Shown here: positions 36,185 through 43,966 of the stretch, one piece after another
Layout: each line of letters starts with the position of its first letter
Position numbering within the stretch: position 1 is the stretch's first letter
Origin: Kitasatospora xanthocidica
Lineage (GTDB): Bacteria; Actinomycetota; Actinomycetes; Streptomycetales; Streptomycetaceae
Reading direction: 5' to 3'
DNA: 64,000 bases
Assembly: GCF_014656195.1 (NCBI RefSeq)
Contig: NZ_BNBY01000004.1
Location: forward strand, 1 to 64,000
Notes under the pieces: generated by a model
The model's database searches: none
Seen by the model: the letters and a program-made list of their open reading frames with translations, nothing else
Told to the model about the DNA's origin: nothing
Position numbers and translations under genes: made by a program

Positions 36185-36832
36185 TCAGCTTTCACCTTGG
36201 AGTGCACTCGAGGTCAAGCCCGTTCCGGCCCACTCGCGGAACCCGCCCGCCAGGACCAGCTCGGCGAGTGCCGCGTACCCGCCCGCCCCCGGGTGCGCGC
36301 CGTCCCCCGCCGCGGCCTCGGCCGCCCAGACCGGGTGGGCCGCGAGCGCCTCCGTGACGTCGACGAACGGGACTTCGGCGGCGGCGCAGATCCCGGCCAT
36401 CCCCGGGACGAGCTCACGCAGCCGGTCCAGGTGGGCCGTTCCCCCGCAGACCACCGGCGGCGGGCCGACCACCAGCACGCCCAGGCCGAGGTCGCGGGCT
36501 CCGTCGAGCAGCGCGGCGAGGTTGCGCAGGGTCTCGTCGGGCGCCACGCGCGGTGCGCCGTCCTCCTCCATCGCGTCGTTGGCGCCGAAGGAGAGCACCA
36601 GCCGGTTGTCCGCCCCGGGGGCGGTCCGCGCCTCGACCTCGGCCTGCCAGCGGTGTCTCACCCGGGCCGAGGTGTCGCGCCGGACCCCGAGGTTGAACGC
36701 GGTGGCGGCCGGGGCGGCGGCCTGCAGTGCCCGGCCGACCCAGCCGCGGAACTCCGGGTCGCCGAGGCCCTGGACGAAGGAGTCGCCGAGGAAGCAGATC
36801 CGAGGAGCGTCGTCGCCGTTTCGTATGGTCAT
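36185..36832 (-). CDS. SGNH/GDSL-family hydrolase
   Basis: 215 residues. Block I FLGDSFVQG with Ser18, block II glycine in GWVGRAL, block III SFGANDA (Asn), and block V DGAHPG (Asp/His) are in order. No signal peptide, so cytoplasmic esterase or lipase-like activity, substrate unknown. Start ATG 36832; the region upstream is a 326-bp gap shared with the secreted protein gene at 37159. Confidence 0.9.
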   Translation of the reverse strand: MTIRNGDDAPRICFLGDSFVQGLGDPEFRGWVGRALQAAAPAATAFNLGVRRDTSARVRHRWQAEVEARTAPGADNRLVLSFGANDAMEEDGAPRVAPDETLRNLAALLDGARDLGLGVLVVGPPPVVCGGTAHLDRLRELVPGMAGICAAAEVPFVDVTEALAAHPVWAAEAAAGDGAHPGAGGYAALAELVLAGGFREWAGTGLTSSALQGES

Positions 36833-37158
36833 CGGCCCACCGTAGAGGTGCGATCGGGGCGCGCGATTCCGGTCTCACCACCCGGGCACGACGAACCGGC
36901 CGTCAACCCCGCACCGTTCTTCCCGGACCTTTCACCGGGCCGCCACAGGTGCCCCTCCGTCAAACCGGCGCGGGAGAGCACGTTCACGAACCGTCCGCAC
37001 CACCGGGCGCCGTCCGTCCGGCCTTGGCAGAGCCCATCGCGGCGGTCGACGCTCTGCACACGGCCGATCATCGGCTCGTCAGGTCATGGCCGGGCCGCTG
37101 CCAGGCCCGTCCTTTCACGTCCGGCCACATCCGGCCACGTCCATTCGGGAGGAACCCC
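36833..37158. other. Divergent intergenic region, no gene recognised
   Basis: 326 bp. A 13-bp palindrome GCCGATCATCGGC at 37063-37075 and a short TCCGGCCACA direct repeat near 37120-37140 are the only structures noted; GGGAGGA at 37148-37154 is the ribosome site for the next gene. Confidence 0.5.
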
Positions 37159-37755
37159 ATGCAGCTCTCGCGCACCCGCATCGCCGCCGTCGCCCTGCTC
37201 GCCGCCGCCACCACCGCGCTCGCCGTCCCGGCCCACGCCGCCGGCGGGAACCGCGCGCTCAGCCACTTCGACGACGGCAGCTTCGAGTCGCCCAAGGCCC
37301 CGGCGAACTCCTTCAGCACCCTGAGTGCCGGTCAGGTCATCGGCCCGTGGCGGGTCACCGCCGGCAACGTCGACCTGATCGGCGCCGGCTTCTGGCAGGC
37401 CGCCGAGGGCGACCAGTCCGTCGACCTCAACGGCAACACCACCGGCACCATCGCCCAGACCTTCACCACCGTCCCGGGCACCACCTACTCGGTCACCTAC
37501 GCGCTGGCCGCCAACCCCGCGGGCGGGCCGGCCGTGAAGACCGGCCGGGCGCTGATCGACGGCCAGGACTTCCAGGACTTCTCCTTCGACTCCACCGGAA
37601 AGACCCTGGCCGCGATGGGGTACGTGGGACGGCAGTTCAGCTTCGTGGCGCAGAACTCCTCCACCACCCTGACCTTCGCCAGCACGGTTGCGGGGGCGTA
37701 CGGGCCGGTGCTCGACAACGTGCAGGTGAAGGAGTGCAAGCCGTGCTGCGGCTGA
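37159..37755 (+). CDS. Secreted choice-of-anchor-C (DUF642-like) protein
   Basis: 198 residues from ATG 37159 with GGGAGGA just upstream. Signal peptide ends AVPAHA-AG. The mature part FDDGSFESPKAPANSF, STLSAGQVIGPWRVTAGNVDLIG, FWQAAEGDQSVDLNGNTTGTIAQTF and TTYSVTYALAANP follows the choice-of-anchor C / DUF642 jelly-roll pattern, a galactose-binding-like fold. The very C-terminus, CKPCCG, has three cysteines. Possibly a carbohydrate or cell-wall binding protein; the chitinase gene follows on the same strand but has its own promoter. Confidence 0.88.
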   Translation: MQLSRTRIAAVALLAAATTALAVPAHAAGGNRALSHFDDGSFESPKAPANSFSTLSAGQVIGPWRVTAGNVDLIGAGFWQAAEGDQSVDLNGNTTGTIAQTFTTVPGTTYSVTYALAANPAGGPAVKTGRALIDGQDFQDFSFDSTGKTLAAMGYVGRQFSFVAQNSSTTLTFASTVAGAYGPVLDNVQVKECKPCCG

Positions 37756-37834
37756 CCGGCGGGAGCCCGCGGCGCCGCCGCCTTAACCCCCGCTAAAACC
37801 TGCCCTCGGTGAGGCCTCCGGTGCGGGGAAGTGC

Positions 37835-37864
37835 TTGACGTGCACAGCTGGTCTAGTCCAGTTT
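37835..37864 (+). promoter_or_regulatory. Chitinase promoter with DasR-type (dre) operator
   Basis: TTGACG at 37835-37840 can serve as -35. CTGGTCTAGTCCAG at 37848-37861 differs by one base from the DasR consensus core CTGGTCTAGACCAG and overlaps the expected -10. DasR is the GntR repressor that senses glucosamine/GlcNAc phosphates and controls chitinases in streptomycetes (established). The site is 109 bp before the start codon. Confidence 0.85.
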
Positions 37865-37969
37865 GATGCTCAGCACCGCGCTCCCCCGCACCGGACCACC
37901 CCAGGCCGCCGCCCGACCCGCGCCCCCCTCGCGGCGCGGGCGGCCCACCACGTCCCGAGAGGCACCCCC

Positions 37970-39514
37970 ATGCCCAGCGCGCTCCAGCACGCCCCCACGC
38001 ACCGCCGTCCCACCGGCCGGACCACCCTGCTGAGCCTCGCCGCCGCCACCACGCTGGCCGCGAGCGGAATCGCCGTCCTCGCCGGGAACGCCGGAGCCGC
38101 CGACGGCAACCTGCTCGCCAACGGCGGCCTGGAGAGCGGCGCGCTCACCCCCTGGAGCTGTTCCGCCGGCACCGGCAGTGTCGTCAACTCCGGTGCGCAC
38201 AGCGGTAGCTACGCACTGAAGGGGGCGGTCGGCGCGAGCGACACCGCGCAGTGCGGGCAGACCGTCAGCGTCCGGCCCAACACCGCCTACAGCCTCAGCG
38301 CCTCGGTACAGGGCCAGTACGTCTACCTCGGCGCCACCGGCAGCGGCGTCACCGACCCCGCCACCTGGACCCCGGGCGGCACCGGCTGGCAGCAGCTGTC
38401 CACCAGCTTCACCACCGGCCCGGCCACCACCAGCGTCACCGTGTACCTGCACGGCTGGTACGGGCAGGGCGGCTACCTCGCCGACGACATCACGCTGACC
38501 GGCCCCGGCGGCACGCCCACCACCCCGCCGCCCACCTCGACGACGCCGACCCCGACCGGCACCCCCACCGGCACGCCGACCGGTTCTCCGACCGCGACGC
38601 CCACCGGCGGCCCGAGCACCCCGCCGCCGAGCACCGCGCTCCCGGTCGCCCCGTACATCGACATGGGCGCCTGGCCCACCCCGTCCATGCCCGACCTCGC
38701 CAAGGCCGGCAACCTCAAGGGCTACACGATGGGCTTCGTCACCGGCGTCGGCTGCAAGGCCAGCTGGTTCAACGCCTACGACCCGCGCACCGGCTGGGCC
38801 AAGGACCAGATCGACGCGCTGCGCGCCGCGGGCGGGGACGTCAAGGTCTCCTTCGGCGGCGCCAGCGGCACCGAACTCGCCGCCGCCTGCACCTCGGTGG
38901 ACTCGCTGTTCGCCGAGTACGACGCCGTGGTGAAGGCCTACGGCCTGCGCTACGTTGACTTCGACATCGAGGGCGCGGCGATCGCCGACACCGCCGCCAA
39001 CGACCGCCGCTCCGCCGCGCTCGCCAAGCTGCAGCAGGCCCACCCCGGCCTCAAGGTCTCCTTCACCCTGCCGGTCCTGCCGGAGGGCCTGACCGCCGAG
39101 GGCGTCGCCATCGTCAAGTCGGCCCGCGACGCCGGGGTGAACACCGACCTGGTCAACATCATGGCGATGGACTACTACCGCGGCGGGACGGACTACGGCA
39201 ACGCCGCCGTCCAGGCCGCCCAGTCGCTGTTCGGCCAGCTCAAGGCGCTCCACCCGGCGAAGACCGACGCCCAGCTCTGGGCCATGGTCGGCGTCACCCC
39301 GATGATCGGCGAGAACGACGACCACCAGGTCTACGACCAGGCGGACGCCCGGCAGCTGGTGGCCTTCGCCCAGCAGAACCACCTCGGTCTGCTCGCCTTC
39401 TGGGACGCCACCCGGGACGCCAACGCCTGCACCGGCGGCTCGCTCTCCAAGTGCACCAACATCCCGCAGCAGCCGTACGAGTTCGCGAAGCTCTTCGCCC
39501 AGTACGCGGGCTGA
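37970..39514 (+). CDS. Secreted family-18 chitinase with N-terminal carbohydrate-binding module
   Basis: 514 residues from ATG 37970. Signal peptide (TTLLSLAAATTLAASGIAVLAGNAGAA), then a CBM4/9-like beta-sandwich (NLLANGGLESGALTPWSCSAGTGSVV to ITLTGPG, about residues 45-180), a Pro/Thr linker (TPTPTGTPTGTPTGSPTATP), and a GH18 barrel: YIDMGAWPTP, DVKVSFGGASG and YVDFDIEG with catalytic Glu334 in DxxDxDxE form. Retaining hydrolysis of chitin by substrate assistance. The barrel lacks an obvious insertion domain, like ChiC-type enzymes. Probably repressed by DasR. Confidence 0.95.
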   Translation: MPSALQHAPTHRRPTGRTTLLSLAAATTLAASGIAVLAGNAGAADGNLLANGGLESGALTPWSCSAGTGSVVNSGAHSGSYALKGAVGASDTAQCGQTVSVRPNTAYSLSASVQGQYVYLGATGSGVTDPATWTPGGTGWQQLSTSFTTGPATTSVTVYLHGWYGQGGYLADDITLTGPGGTPTTPPPTSTTPTPTGTPTGTPTGSPTATPTGGPSTPPPSTALPVAPYIDMGAWPTPSMPDLAKAGNLKGYTMGFVTGVGCKASWFNAYDPRTGWAKDQIDALRAAGGDVKVSFGGASGTELAAACTSVDSLFAEYDAVVKAYGLRYVDFDIEGAAIADTAANDRRSAALAKLQQAHPGLKVSFTLPVLPEGLTAEGVAIVKSARDAGVNTDLVNIMAMDYYRGGTDYGNAAVQAAQSLFGQLKALHPAKTDAQLWAMVGVTPMIGENDDHQVYDQADARQLVAFAQQNHLGLLAFWDATRDANACTGGSLSKCTNIPQQPYEFAKLFAQYAG

Positions 39515-39732
39515 GCCCGACCCGATCGCGCCTGCGGCCGCGGCCGCCCACCGGTCGGCTTCGGCGGCCACGAGCCCGACGGGCGCCGGGTCGGCTCGCT
39601 GACGTCCGACTGCGGCTGAGGCTCCGGCTACGGCTGAGGCCCGGCCAGGGCCGCGCCCGAAGAAATTGGCATCTCATCGTCCCGGACCGTCGACTACTGT
39701 CCGTCCCATCTGTACGGCACGAGGGGGCGGCC

Positions 39733-41307
39733 ATGACGGTCCGGGACAACCACAACCAACGAGACACGATCCTTGCCACCGGCGACGCCGGCCGCGCAGG
39801 CTGCTTCGAGAGCGCGCGAGAGACCGGCCGCGACGCCGACCTCACCGCCGAGGAACTCGCCGCGTTCAGCCGCACCCTCGGCCGCCTGCGGGCACTCCCC
39901 CCGACCGACCACACCCGGCTGCACGCCGAGCGGCAGCTCAACTCCTTCGTCATGGAGAACCGCAAGCGCCGCCGCCAGGAGGCCCGGCAGGCCGTCCGCG
40001 ACGCCGACACCGCACTGCTCACCGCCACCGCGACCGGCAGCCGGAACCGGCGCGAGGACGCGCCGCTCGCCCCCGGGGGCGGACCCGTCGGCGAACTGCG
40101 GATACCGCGCAAGTGCTATGTCTGCAAACAGGCTTACCGCCAGGTCGACGGCTTCTACCACATGCTCTGCCCGGACTGCTCGGCCGACAACACCACCCGC
40201 CGCGACCTGCGGACCGACCTGCGCGGGCGGCGCGCGCTGCTCACCGGCGGGCGGGTGAAGATCGGCTTCCAGCTCGCCCTGATGATGCTGCGCGACGGCG
40301 CCGAGCTGACCGTCACCAGCCGCTTCCCGCAGGACGCCGTCCGCCGCTTCCGCGCCGCCGAGGGCAGCGAGCAGTGGTGGGACCGGCTCACCGTGGTCGG
40401 CATCGACCTCCGCGACCCGCGCCAAGTCCTCGGCCTGACCGAGCAGTTCCGCACCGAAGGACGTCCGCTCGACATCCTCGTCAACAACGCCGCCCAGACG
40501 CTCCGCCGCCCGCCCGAGTCGTACGCACTGCTGGCCGCCGGCGAGCAGGAGGCCCTGCCCGCCGCCGACCGCCGGGCGATCAGCCACGCCCCCGGCTTCC
40601 TCCCGGCCGCCACGCACTCCCAACTGGCCTACGGCGCCGGGCCGTTGCCCGGGATCGGCGGGTTCGGGGGGAACGCGGGGATCGACGCGCTCGGCGAGCT
40701 CGACGGCCTGGGCGGGTTCGGCGGCACGGGTCGGTTCGGCGGCATAGGTGGGTTCGGCGGCATAGGTGGCCCGGGTGACCTGAGCCTCCGTACCGACGAG
40801 GCCGGACTGCTGCCCGACCTCGCCCCCGCCAACTCCTGGTCCGCCACGCTCGGTTCGCTCGACCCGGCGGAGGTCCTGGAGGTCCAGCTGGTCAACGCCC
40901 TCGCCCCGGCCCTGCTCTGCGACCGGCTGCTGCCCCTGCTGCTGGCCTCCCCGCACCCCGCCCGCTACATCGTCAACGTCACCGCGGTGGAGGGCCGGTT
41001 CGCCGTACGGAAAAAGACCAACCGGCACCCGCACACCAACATGGCGAAGGCCGCGCTCAACATGCTCACCCGCACCAGCGCCGCCGAACTCGCCACCCAG
41101 GGCGTGCACATGTGCGCCGTCGACACCGGCTGGATCACCGACGAGAACCCGGCACCCAAGAAGGCCCACCTGGCCGAGCGGGGCTTCCGGACGCCGCTCG
41201 ACATCGTGGACGGCGCGGCCCGCGTCTACGACCCGATCGTGCGGGGCGAGGCCGGGCACCCGGTGTCCGGGGTGTTCCTCAAGGACTACCGGGTGGCGGA
41301 GTGGTGA
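39733..41307 (+). CDS. SDR-fold protein with zinc ribbon and glycine-rich insert
   Basis: 524 residues from ATG 39733. The N-terminal 130 residues are helical and charged, followed by a zinc ribbon CYVCKQAYRQVDGFYHMLCPDC (about residues 131-152), then a Rossmann domain: ALLTGGRVKIGFQLALMMLRDGAELTVTSR, DLRDPRQVLGL and ILVNNAAQTLRR (the NNAG-type motif). A 40-residue insert of GGFGG repeats (about 305-350) separates this from VNVTAVEGRF and TNMAKAALNMLTRT. The Tyr of the YxxxK motif is absent (T at that place, Lys kept), so ordinary SDR catalysis is doubtful. Domain order is recalled from uncharacterised actinobacterial and eukaryotic proteins. Confidence 0.88.
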   Translation: MTVRDNHNQRDTILATGDAGRAGCFESARETGRDADLTAEELAAFSRTLGRLRALPPTDHTRLHAERQLNSFVMENRKRRRQEARQAVRDADTALLTATATGSRNRREDAPLAPGGGPVGELRIPRKCYVCKQAYRQVDGFYHMLCPDCSADNTTRRDLRTDLRGRRALLTGGRVKIGFQLALMMLRDGAELTVTSRFPQDAVRRFRAAEGSEQWWDRLTVVGIDLRDPRQVLGLTEQFRTEGRPLDILVNNAAQTLRRPPESYALLAAGEQEALPAADRRAISHAPGFLPAATHSQLAYGAGPLPGIGGFGGNAGIDALGELDGLGGFGGTGRFGGIGGFGGIGGPGDLSLRTDEAGLLPDLAPANSWSATLGSLDPAEVLEVQLVNALAPALLCDRLLPLLLASPHPARYIVNVTAVEGRFAVRKKTNRHPHTNMAKAALNMLTRTSAAELATQGVHMCAVDTGWITDENPAPKKAHLAERGFRTPLDIVDGAARVYDPIVRGEAGHPVSGVFLKDYRVAEW

Positions 41308-41312
41308 CGGCC

Positions 41313-41396
41313 CAGGTGTCGTAGCTCAGGTGTCGCGGCTCAGGTGTCGCGGCTCAGGTGTCGCGGCTCAGGTGTCGCGGCTCAGGTGTCGTAGCT
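41313..41396 (-). repeat. Six copies of a 14-bp repeat over the stop codon of the 41382 gene
   Basis: CAGGTGTCGCGGCT-type units start at 41313, 41327, 41341, 41355, 41369 and 41383, exactly 14 bp apart. The last unit is the true end of the minus-strand gene (Ser-Tyr-Asp-Thr-stop); the other five are copies running into the 3' space of the convergent SDR gene, whose stop is at 41305-41307. Confidence 0.97.
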
Positions 41397-41807
41397 GCCG
41401 CACCAGGGCTCGTGGAACCCCAGGCCGTCCGGGTGGAGCTCGGCGGTGAAGCGGTAGTCCTCCTCGTCCTCCTCCACCTCGTCGTCCTCCTCGACGACGA
41501 GCCCGAACAGCTCGCCGTCGACCCGGACTTCGAACGGCGCGATCGCGATGTCCCGGTACTCCCGGCCGGGCAGGGCGTCGAGCCACCCGTCCAGCAGTCG
41601 GCGGGCCTCGGCGCCCGTGCCGGCGGGCTCGATGCTCGAATCGAGGTGCCGGCCGGCGGCGTCGAAACGGTGCAGCACCGCGTACCACCCCGGGCGGCCG
41701 GCCGGCCCGGTGACGGAGGCGAAGAACTCGCCGCCCTGCCAGCGGCCGACGGTACGGGTGCGCCCTTCCGGCTCGTGCCGGATCGGGATCAACTCGGGGA
41801 CGTTCAT
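41382..41807 (-). CDS. Conserved actinobacterial hypothetical protein
   Basis: 141 residues: MNVPELIPIRHEPEGRTRTVGRW, FFASVTGPAGRPGWYAVLHRFDAAGRH, DALPGREYRDIAIAPFEVRVDGELFGLV, an acidic run EEDDEVEEDEED and a C-terminal LHPDGLGFHEPWCGSYDT. I recall similar small proteins, sometimes several per genome, in Streptomyces; some carry the automatic name HycA-like, for which there is no functional support. Soluble, no signal peptide. Role unknown. Confidence 0.75.
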   Translation of the reverse strand: MNVPELIPIRHEPEGRTRTVGRWQGGEFFASVTGPAGRPGWYAVLHRFDAAGRHLDSSIEPAGTGAEARRLLDGWLDALPGREYRDIAIAPFEVRVDGELFGLVVEEDDEVEEDEEDYRFTAELHPDGLGFHEPWCGSYDT

Positions 41808-41846
41808 GGTCGAACCGTAGCCGCGACCTGCGACAACGGCCCGGCC

Positions 41847-41882
41847 CGGCCCGGCCCGGGGACACTCCCCCGGGCCGGGCCG
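41847..41882 (-). terminator. Terminator of the SDR gene
   Basis: 15-bp perfect stem, CGGCCCGGCCCGGGG (41847-41861) with CCCCGGGCCGGGCCG (41868-41882), six-nt loop, 23 bp past the stop of the minus-strand SDR. Confidence 0.85.
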
Positions 41883-41904
41883 CGTCCTCGGGTACCTCGG
41901 CGCC

Positions 41905-42648
41905 TCAGCGCCCGGTGGGCAGGTTGGCTCCGCCGGTGCAGTCGAGGACCACGCCCGTCACGAAGGTGTTGGCCGCGAGCATGTGGATCGCCCGGGCGAC
42001 GTCCTCGGCGCGACCGACCCGGCCGACCGGGGTGGTCGCGGCGAGGCCCTCGAAGAGCGCGGTGCGCTGCTCCGCCGGGACGCGGCCCCACCACGGGGTG
42101 TCGATGACACCGGGCGAGACGGCGTTGACCCGCAGCGGGGCGAGCTCGACGGCCAGCGGCGGGACCATCGCCTCCAGCGCGCCGTTGATGGCGGCCAGCC
42201 CGGCGGTGCCGGGGATGGCGGCACGGGCGGAGGCCGCGGTGATCAGGGTGACCGAACCGTCCGCGCGCAGGTGCGGCAGGGCCGCCTGCAGGACGCGGAC
42301 CTGCGGCCAGAACTTGGCGTCGAAGCCGGTCGCGAGATCGGCCAGGTCGAGCCCGGCGAACGGGCCGCTGCCGGCCGCGCCGCTGACCGCGACGACCAGG
42401 TGGTCCACGGCGCCCTCCGCCGCGAAGAAGGCGGCGACCGCGGCGGGGTCGGCCGCGTCCAGCTGCCGGCCGGTGACCTTGCCGCCGATCCGGGCGACGG
42501 CCGCGTCCAGCCGCTCACGGTCACGGCCGGTGACCACGACCTCGGCCCCGTCGGCCGCGAAGGCGGTGGCGGCCGCCTCACCGATGCCCGAGCTGCCGCC
42601 CATCACGACGACGCGCTGACCGGCGAAGAGGTTTGACGCAGTGCTCAT
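41905..42648 (-). CDS. SDR-family oxidoreductase, catalytic YxxxK not conserved
   Basis: 247 residues from ATG 42648. Nucleotide-binding GGSSGIGEA (residues 17-25), VVVTGRDRERLD, AVSGAAG and INGALEAMVPPLAVELAPLRVNAVSPGVIDTPWW give a classical SDR scaffold, but the position of the catalytic Tyr and Lys reads GLAAINGALEAM, lacking both. A C-terminal LDCTGGANLP is normal. Either an SDR with altered chemistry or a binding protein. Divergent from, and probably repressed by, the TetR regulator across a 104-bp gap with clear inverted repeats. Confidence 0.9.
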   Translation of the reverse strand: MSTASNLFAGQRVVVMGGSSGIGEAAATAFAADGAEVVVTGRDRERLDAAVARIGGKVTGRQLDAADPAAVAAFFAAEGAVDHLVVAVSGAAGSGPFAGLDLADLATGFDAKFWPQVRVLQAALPHLRADGSVTLITAASARAAIPGTAGLAAINGALEAMVPPLAVELAPLRVNAVSPGVIDTPWWGRVPAEQRTALFEGLAATTPVGRVGRAEDVARAIHMLAANTFVTGVVLDCTGGANLPTGR

Positions 42649-42664
42649 GGTGGGGCCTTTCAGC

Positions 42665-42720
42665 TTGTCGAGACTGTTGGTTCCGGCAATGATGTTTGTC
42701 GAGACTGCTAGTCTTGTCAA
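42665..42720 (+). promoter_or_regulatory. TetR operators between SDR and regulator
   Basis: TTGTCGAGACTG occurs at 42665-42676 and 42696-42707. The second copy is the left half of a near-perfect 25-bp palindrome (42696-42720): TTGTCGAGACT, GCT, AGTCTTGTCAA, two mismatches. It is 33 bp before the regulator ATG; the first copy is close to the SDR start, so one protein could control both genes. Confidence 0.75.
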
Positions 42721-42752
42721 GTGTCGGCAAGGGAACGGGAGAGAGGGACACC

Positions 42753-43397
42753 ATGAGCGGAACCGAACCCCAGGCAGCGCAGGGGCACGACGACCCGGCG
42801 GCCGAGCAGGCCCCTCCCGGCCGCCCGCACACCGGACGCCGCCGCAACGAGGCCGCCCACCGGGCGATCCTCGACGCCGCCCTGAACCTGCTCGCCGACT
42901 CCGACGGCACACCCGTCACCATCGACGCCATCGCCCGCACCGCCGGCGTCGGCAAACAGACCGTCTACCGGTGGTGGCCCTCCAAGGGCGCCGTCCTGCT
43001 CGACGCCCTCACCGACCGCGCCGACCAGGACGTCCGGGGCCCCGACACCGGCACCCTGCGCACCGACCTGCACGCCTTCGTCGCCACCACCTTCGACGCC
43101 GCCCAGCGCAGCACCACCGCCTCCGCACTGCGCACCCTTGCCCGCGAGGCCGCCCGCGACCCGCACCTCGCCGAACTCATGCAGACCTTCACCGCGACCC
43201 GCCGCACCGCCCTGCGCGAACTCCTCTCCCGCGGCCGCGAGCGCGGAGAACTCGCCGACGACGCCGACCTGGACCTCATCGTGGACCAGGTCTACGGGGT
43301 GTTCTGGTACCGCTTCCTCCTCGGCCACGCACCCCTCGACCCGGGCGCGGCAGAGCGGCTCACCGATGCGCTGATCACCGGGAACGGGAGCGCATAG
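42753..43397 (+). CDS. TetR-family transcriptional regulator
   Basis: 214 residues from ATG 42753. HTH region AAHRAILDAALNLLADSDGTPVTIDAIARTAGVGKQTVYRWWPSKGAVLLDAL (residues 34-86), then a TetR_C-like ligand domain (LHAFVATTFDAAQRSTTASALRTLAREAARDPHLAELMQTF; WYRFLLGHAPLDP). The N-terminal 30 residues are unstructured Pro/Gly/Ala-rich. Adjacent divergent SDR is the expected target. Palindrome A1 of the following array begins 17 bp after the stop and could terminate this transcript. Confidence 0.93.
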   Translation: MSGTEPQAAQGHDDPAAEQAPPGRPHTGRRRNEAAHRAILDAALNLLADSDGTPVTIDAIARTAGVGKQTVYRWWPSKGAVLLDALTDRADQDVRGPDTGTLRTDLHAFVATTFDAAQRSTTASALRTLAREAARDPHLAELMQTFTATRRTALRELLSRGRERGELADDADLDLIVDQVYGVFWYRFLLGHAPLDPGAAERLTDALITGNGSA

Positions 43398-43413
43398 GGG
43401 GCGGCTGGATCGT

Positions 43414-43966
43414 CGCGCAGGAAGTCGGCCCGGCCGACTTCCTGCGCGAGCCCCCCGGACAGGGACGGTCAGGGAAATATGCCGACCGGTCTACATACCC
43501 GACCGCCGGCGAGCCTCCAGCGGCTTCAGCCACACCACGCGCACCGGAAGTCGGCCAGACCGACTTCTCGCGCACGCACCCTCCCGCCTCGCATCTCATC
43601 GCGACGAATATGACGGTCGGTCTACATATTTGCTCGGAGAAGCAGCGCCCTGCGCACAGGAAGTCGACCGGGTCGACTTCCTGTGCAACTGCCCAGCCCA
43701 CCACAGGACCCCGCCCGCAGAATATGACGACCGGTCTACATATCAACCCCACCCACGGCAGCACCCCGGCACGAAAAGTCGGCCCGGCCGACTTCTCGCG
43801 CGCGGCGCCCTGCGGCGGCCCCCGAGGGAATATGACGGTCGGTCTACATATTCGTCCGGGGAAGCAGCGCCCGTGCACAGGGAGTCGACCGAGTCGACTT
43901 CTCGCGCGAGCACTCTGCGGCAAGACGGGCGCGGCCCATAAGGAATATGACGGTCGGTCTACATAC
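43414..43966. repeat. Array of five palindromes alternating with five 23-bp boxes
   Basis: Palindromes (A): A1 43414-43448, arms CGCGCAGGAAGTCGGCC and its exact complement, one central base; A2 43547-43567; A3 43654-43686, arms GCACAGGAAGTCGACC, exact; A4 about 43772-43798, core AAGTCGGCC/GGCCGACTT; A5 43883-43899, AGTCGAC/GTCGACT. Boxes (B), each 23 bp, starting AATATG and ending GGTCTACATA plus T or C: 43476, 43607, 43721, 43829 and 43944. B1 and B3 contain GACCGGTC, B2, B4 and B5 contain GGTCGGTC. Spacing of like elements is 106-131 bp. Changes between A1 and A3 are compensated on both arms. Linkers also share pieces (AAGCAGCGCCC before A3 and A5). No gene recognised within; function unknown. 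Confidence 0.9.

Noticed and set aside
43414-43966. CRISPR array
   Set aside because: Repeats are two different elements with 106-131 bp spacing and linkers partly repeated; no cas genes.
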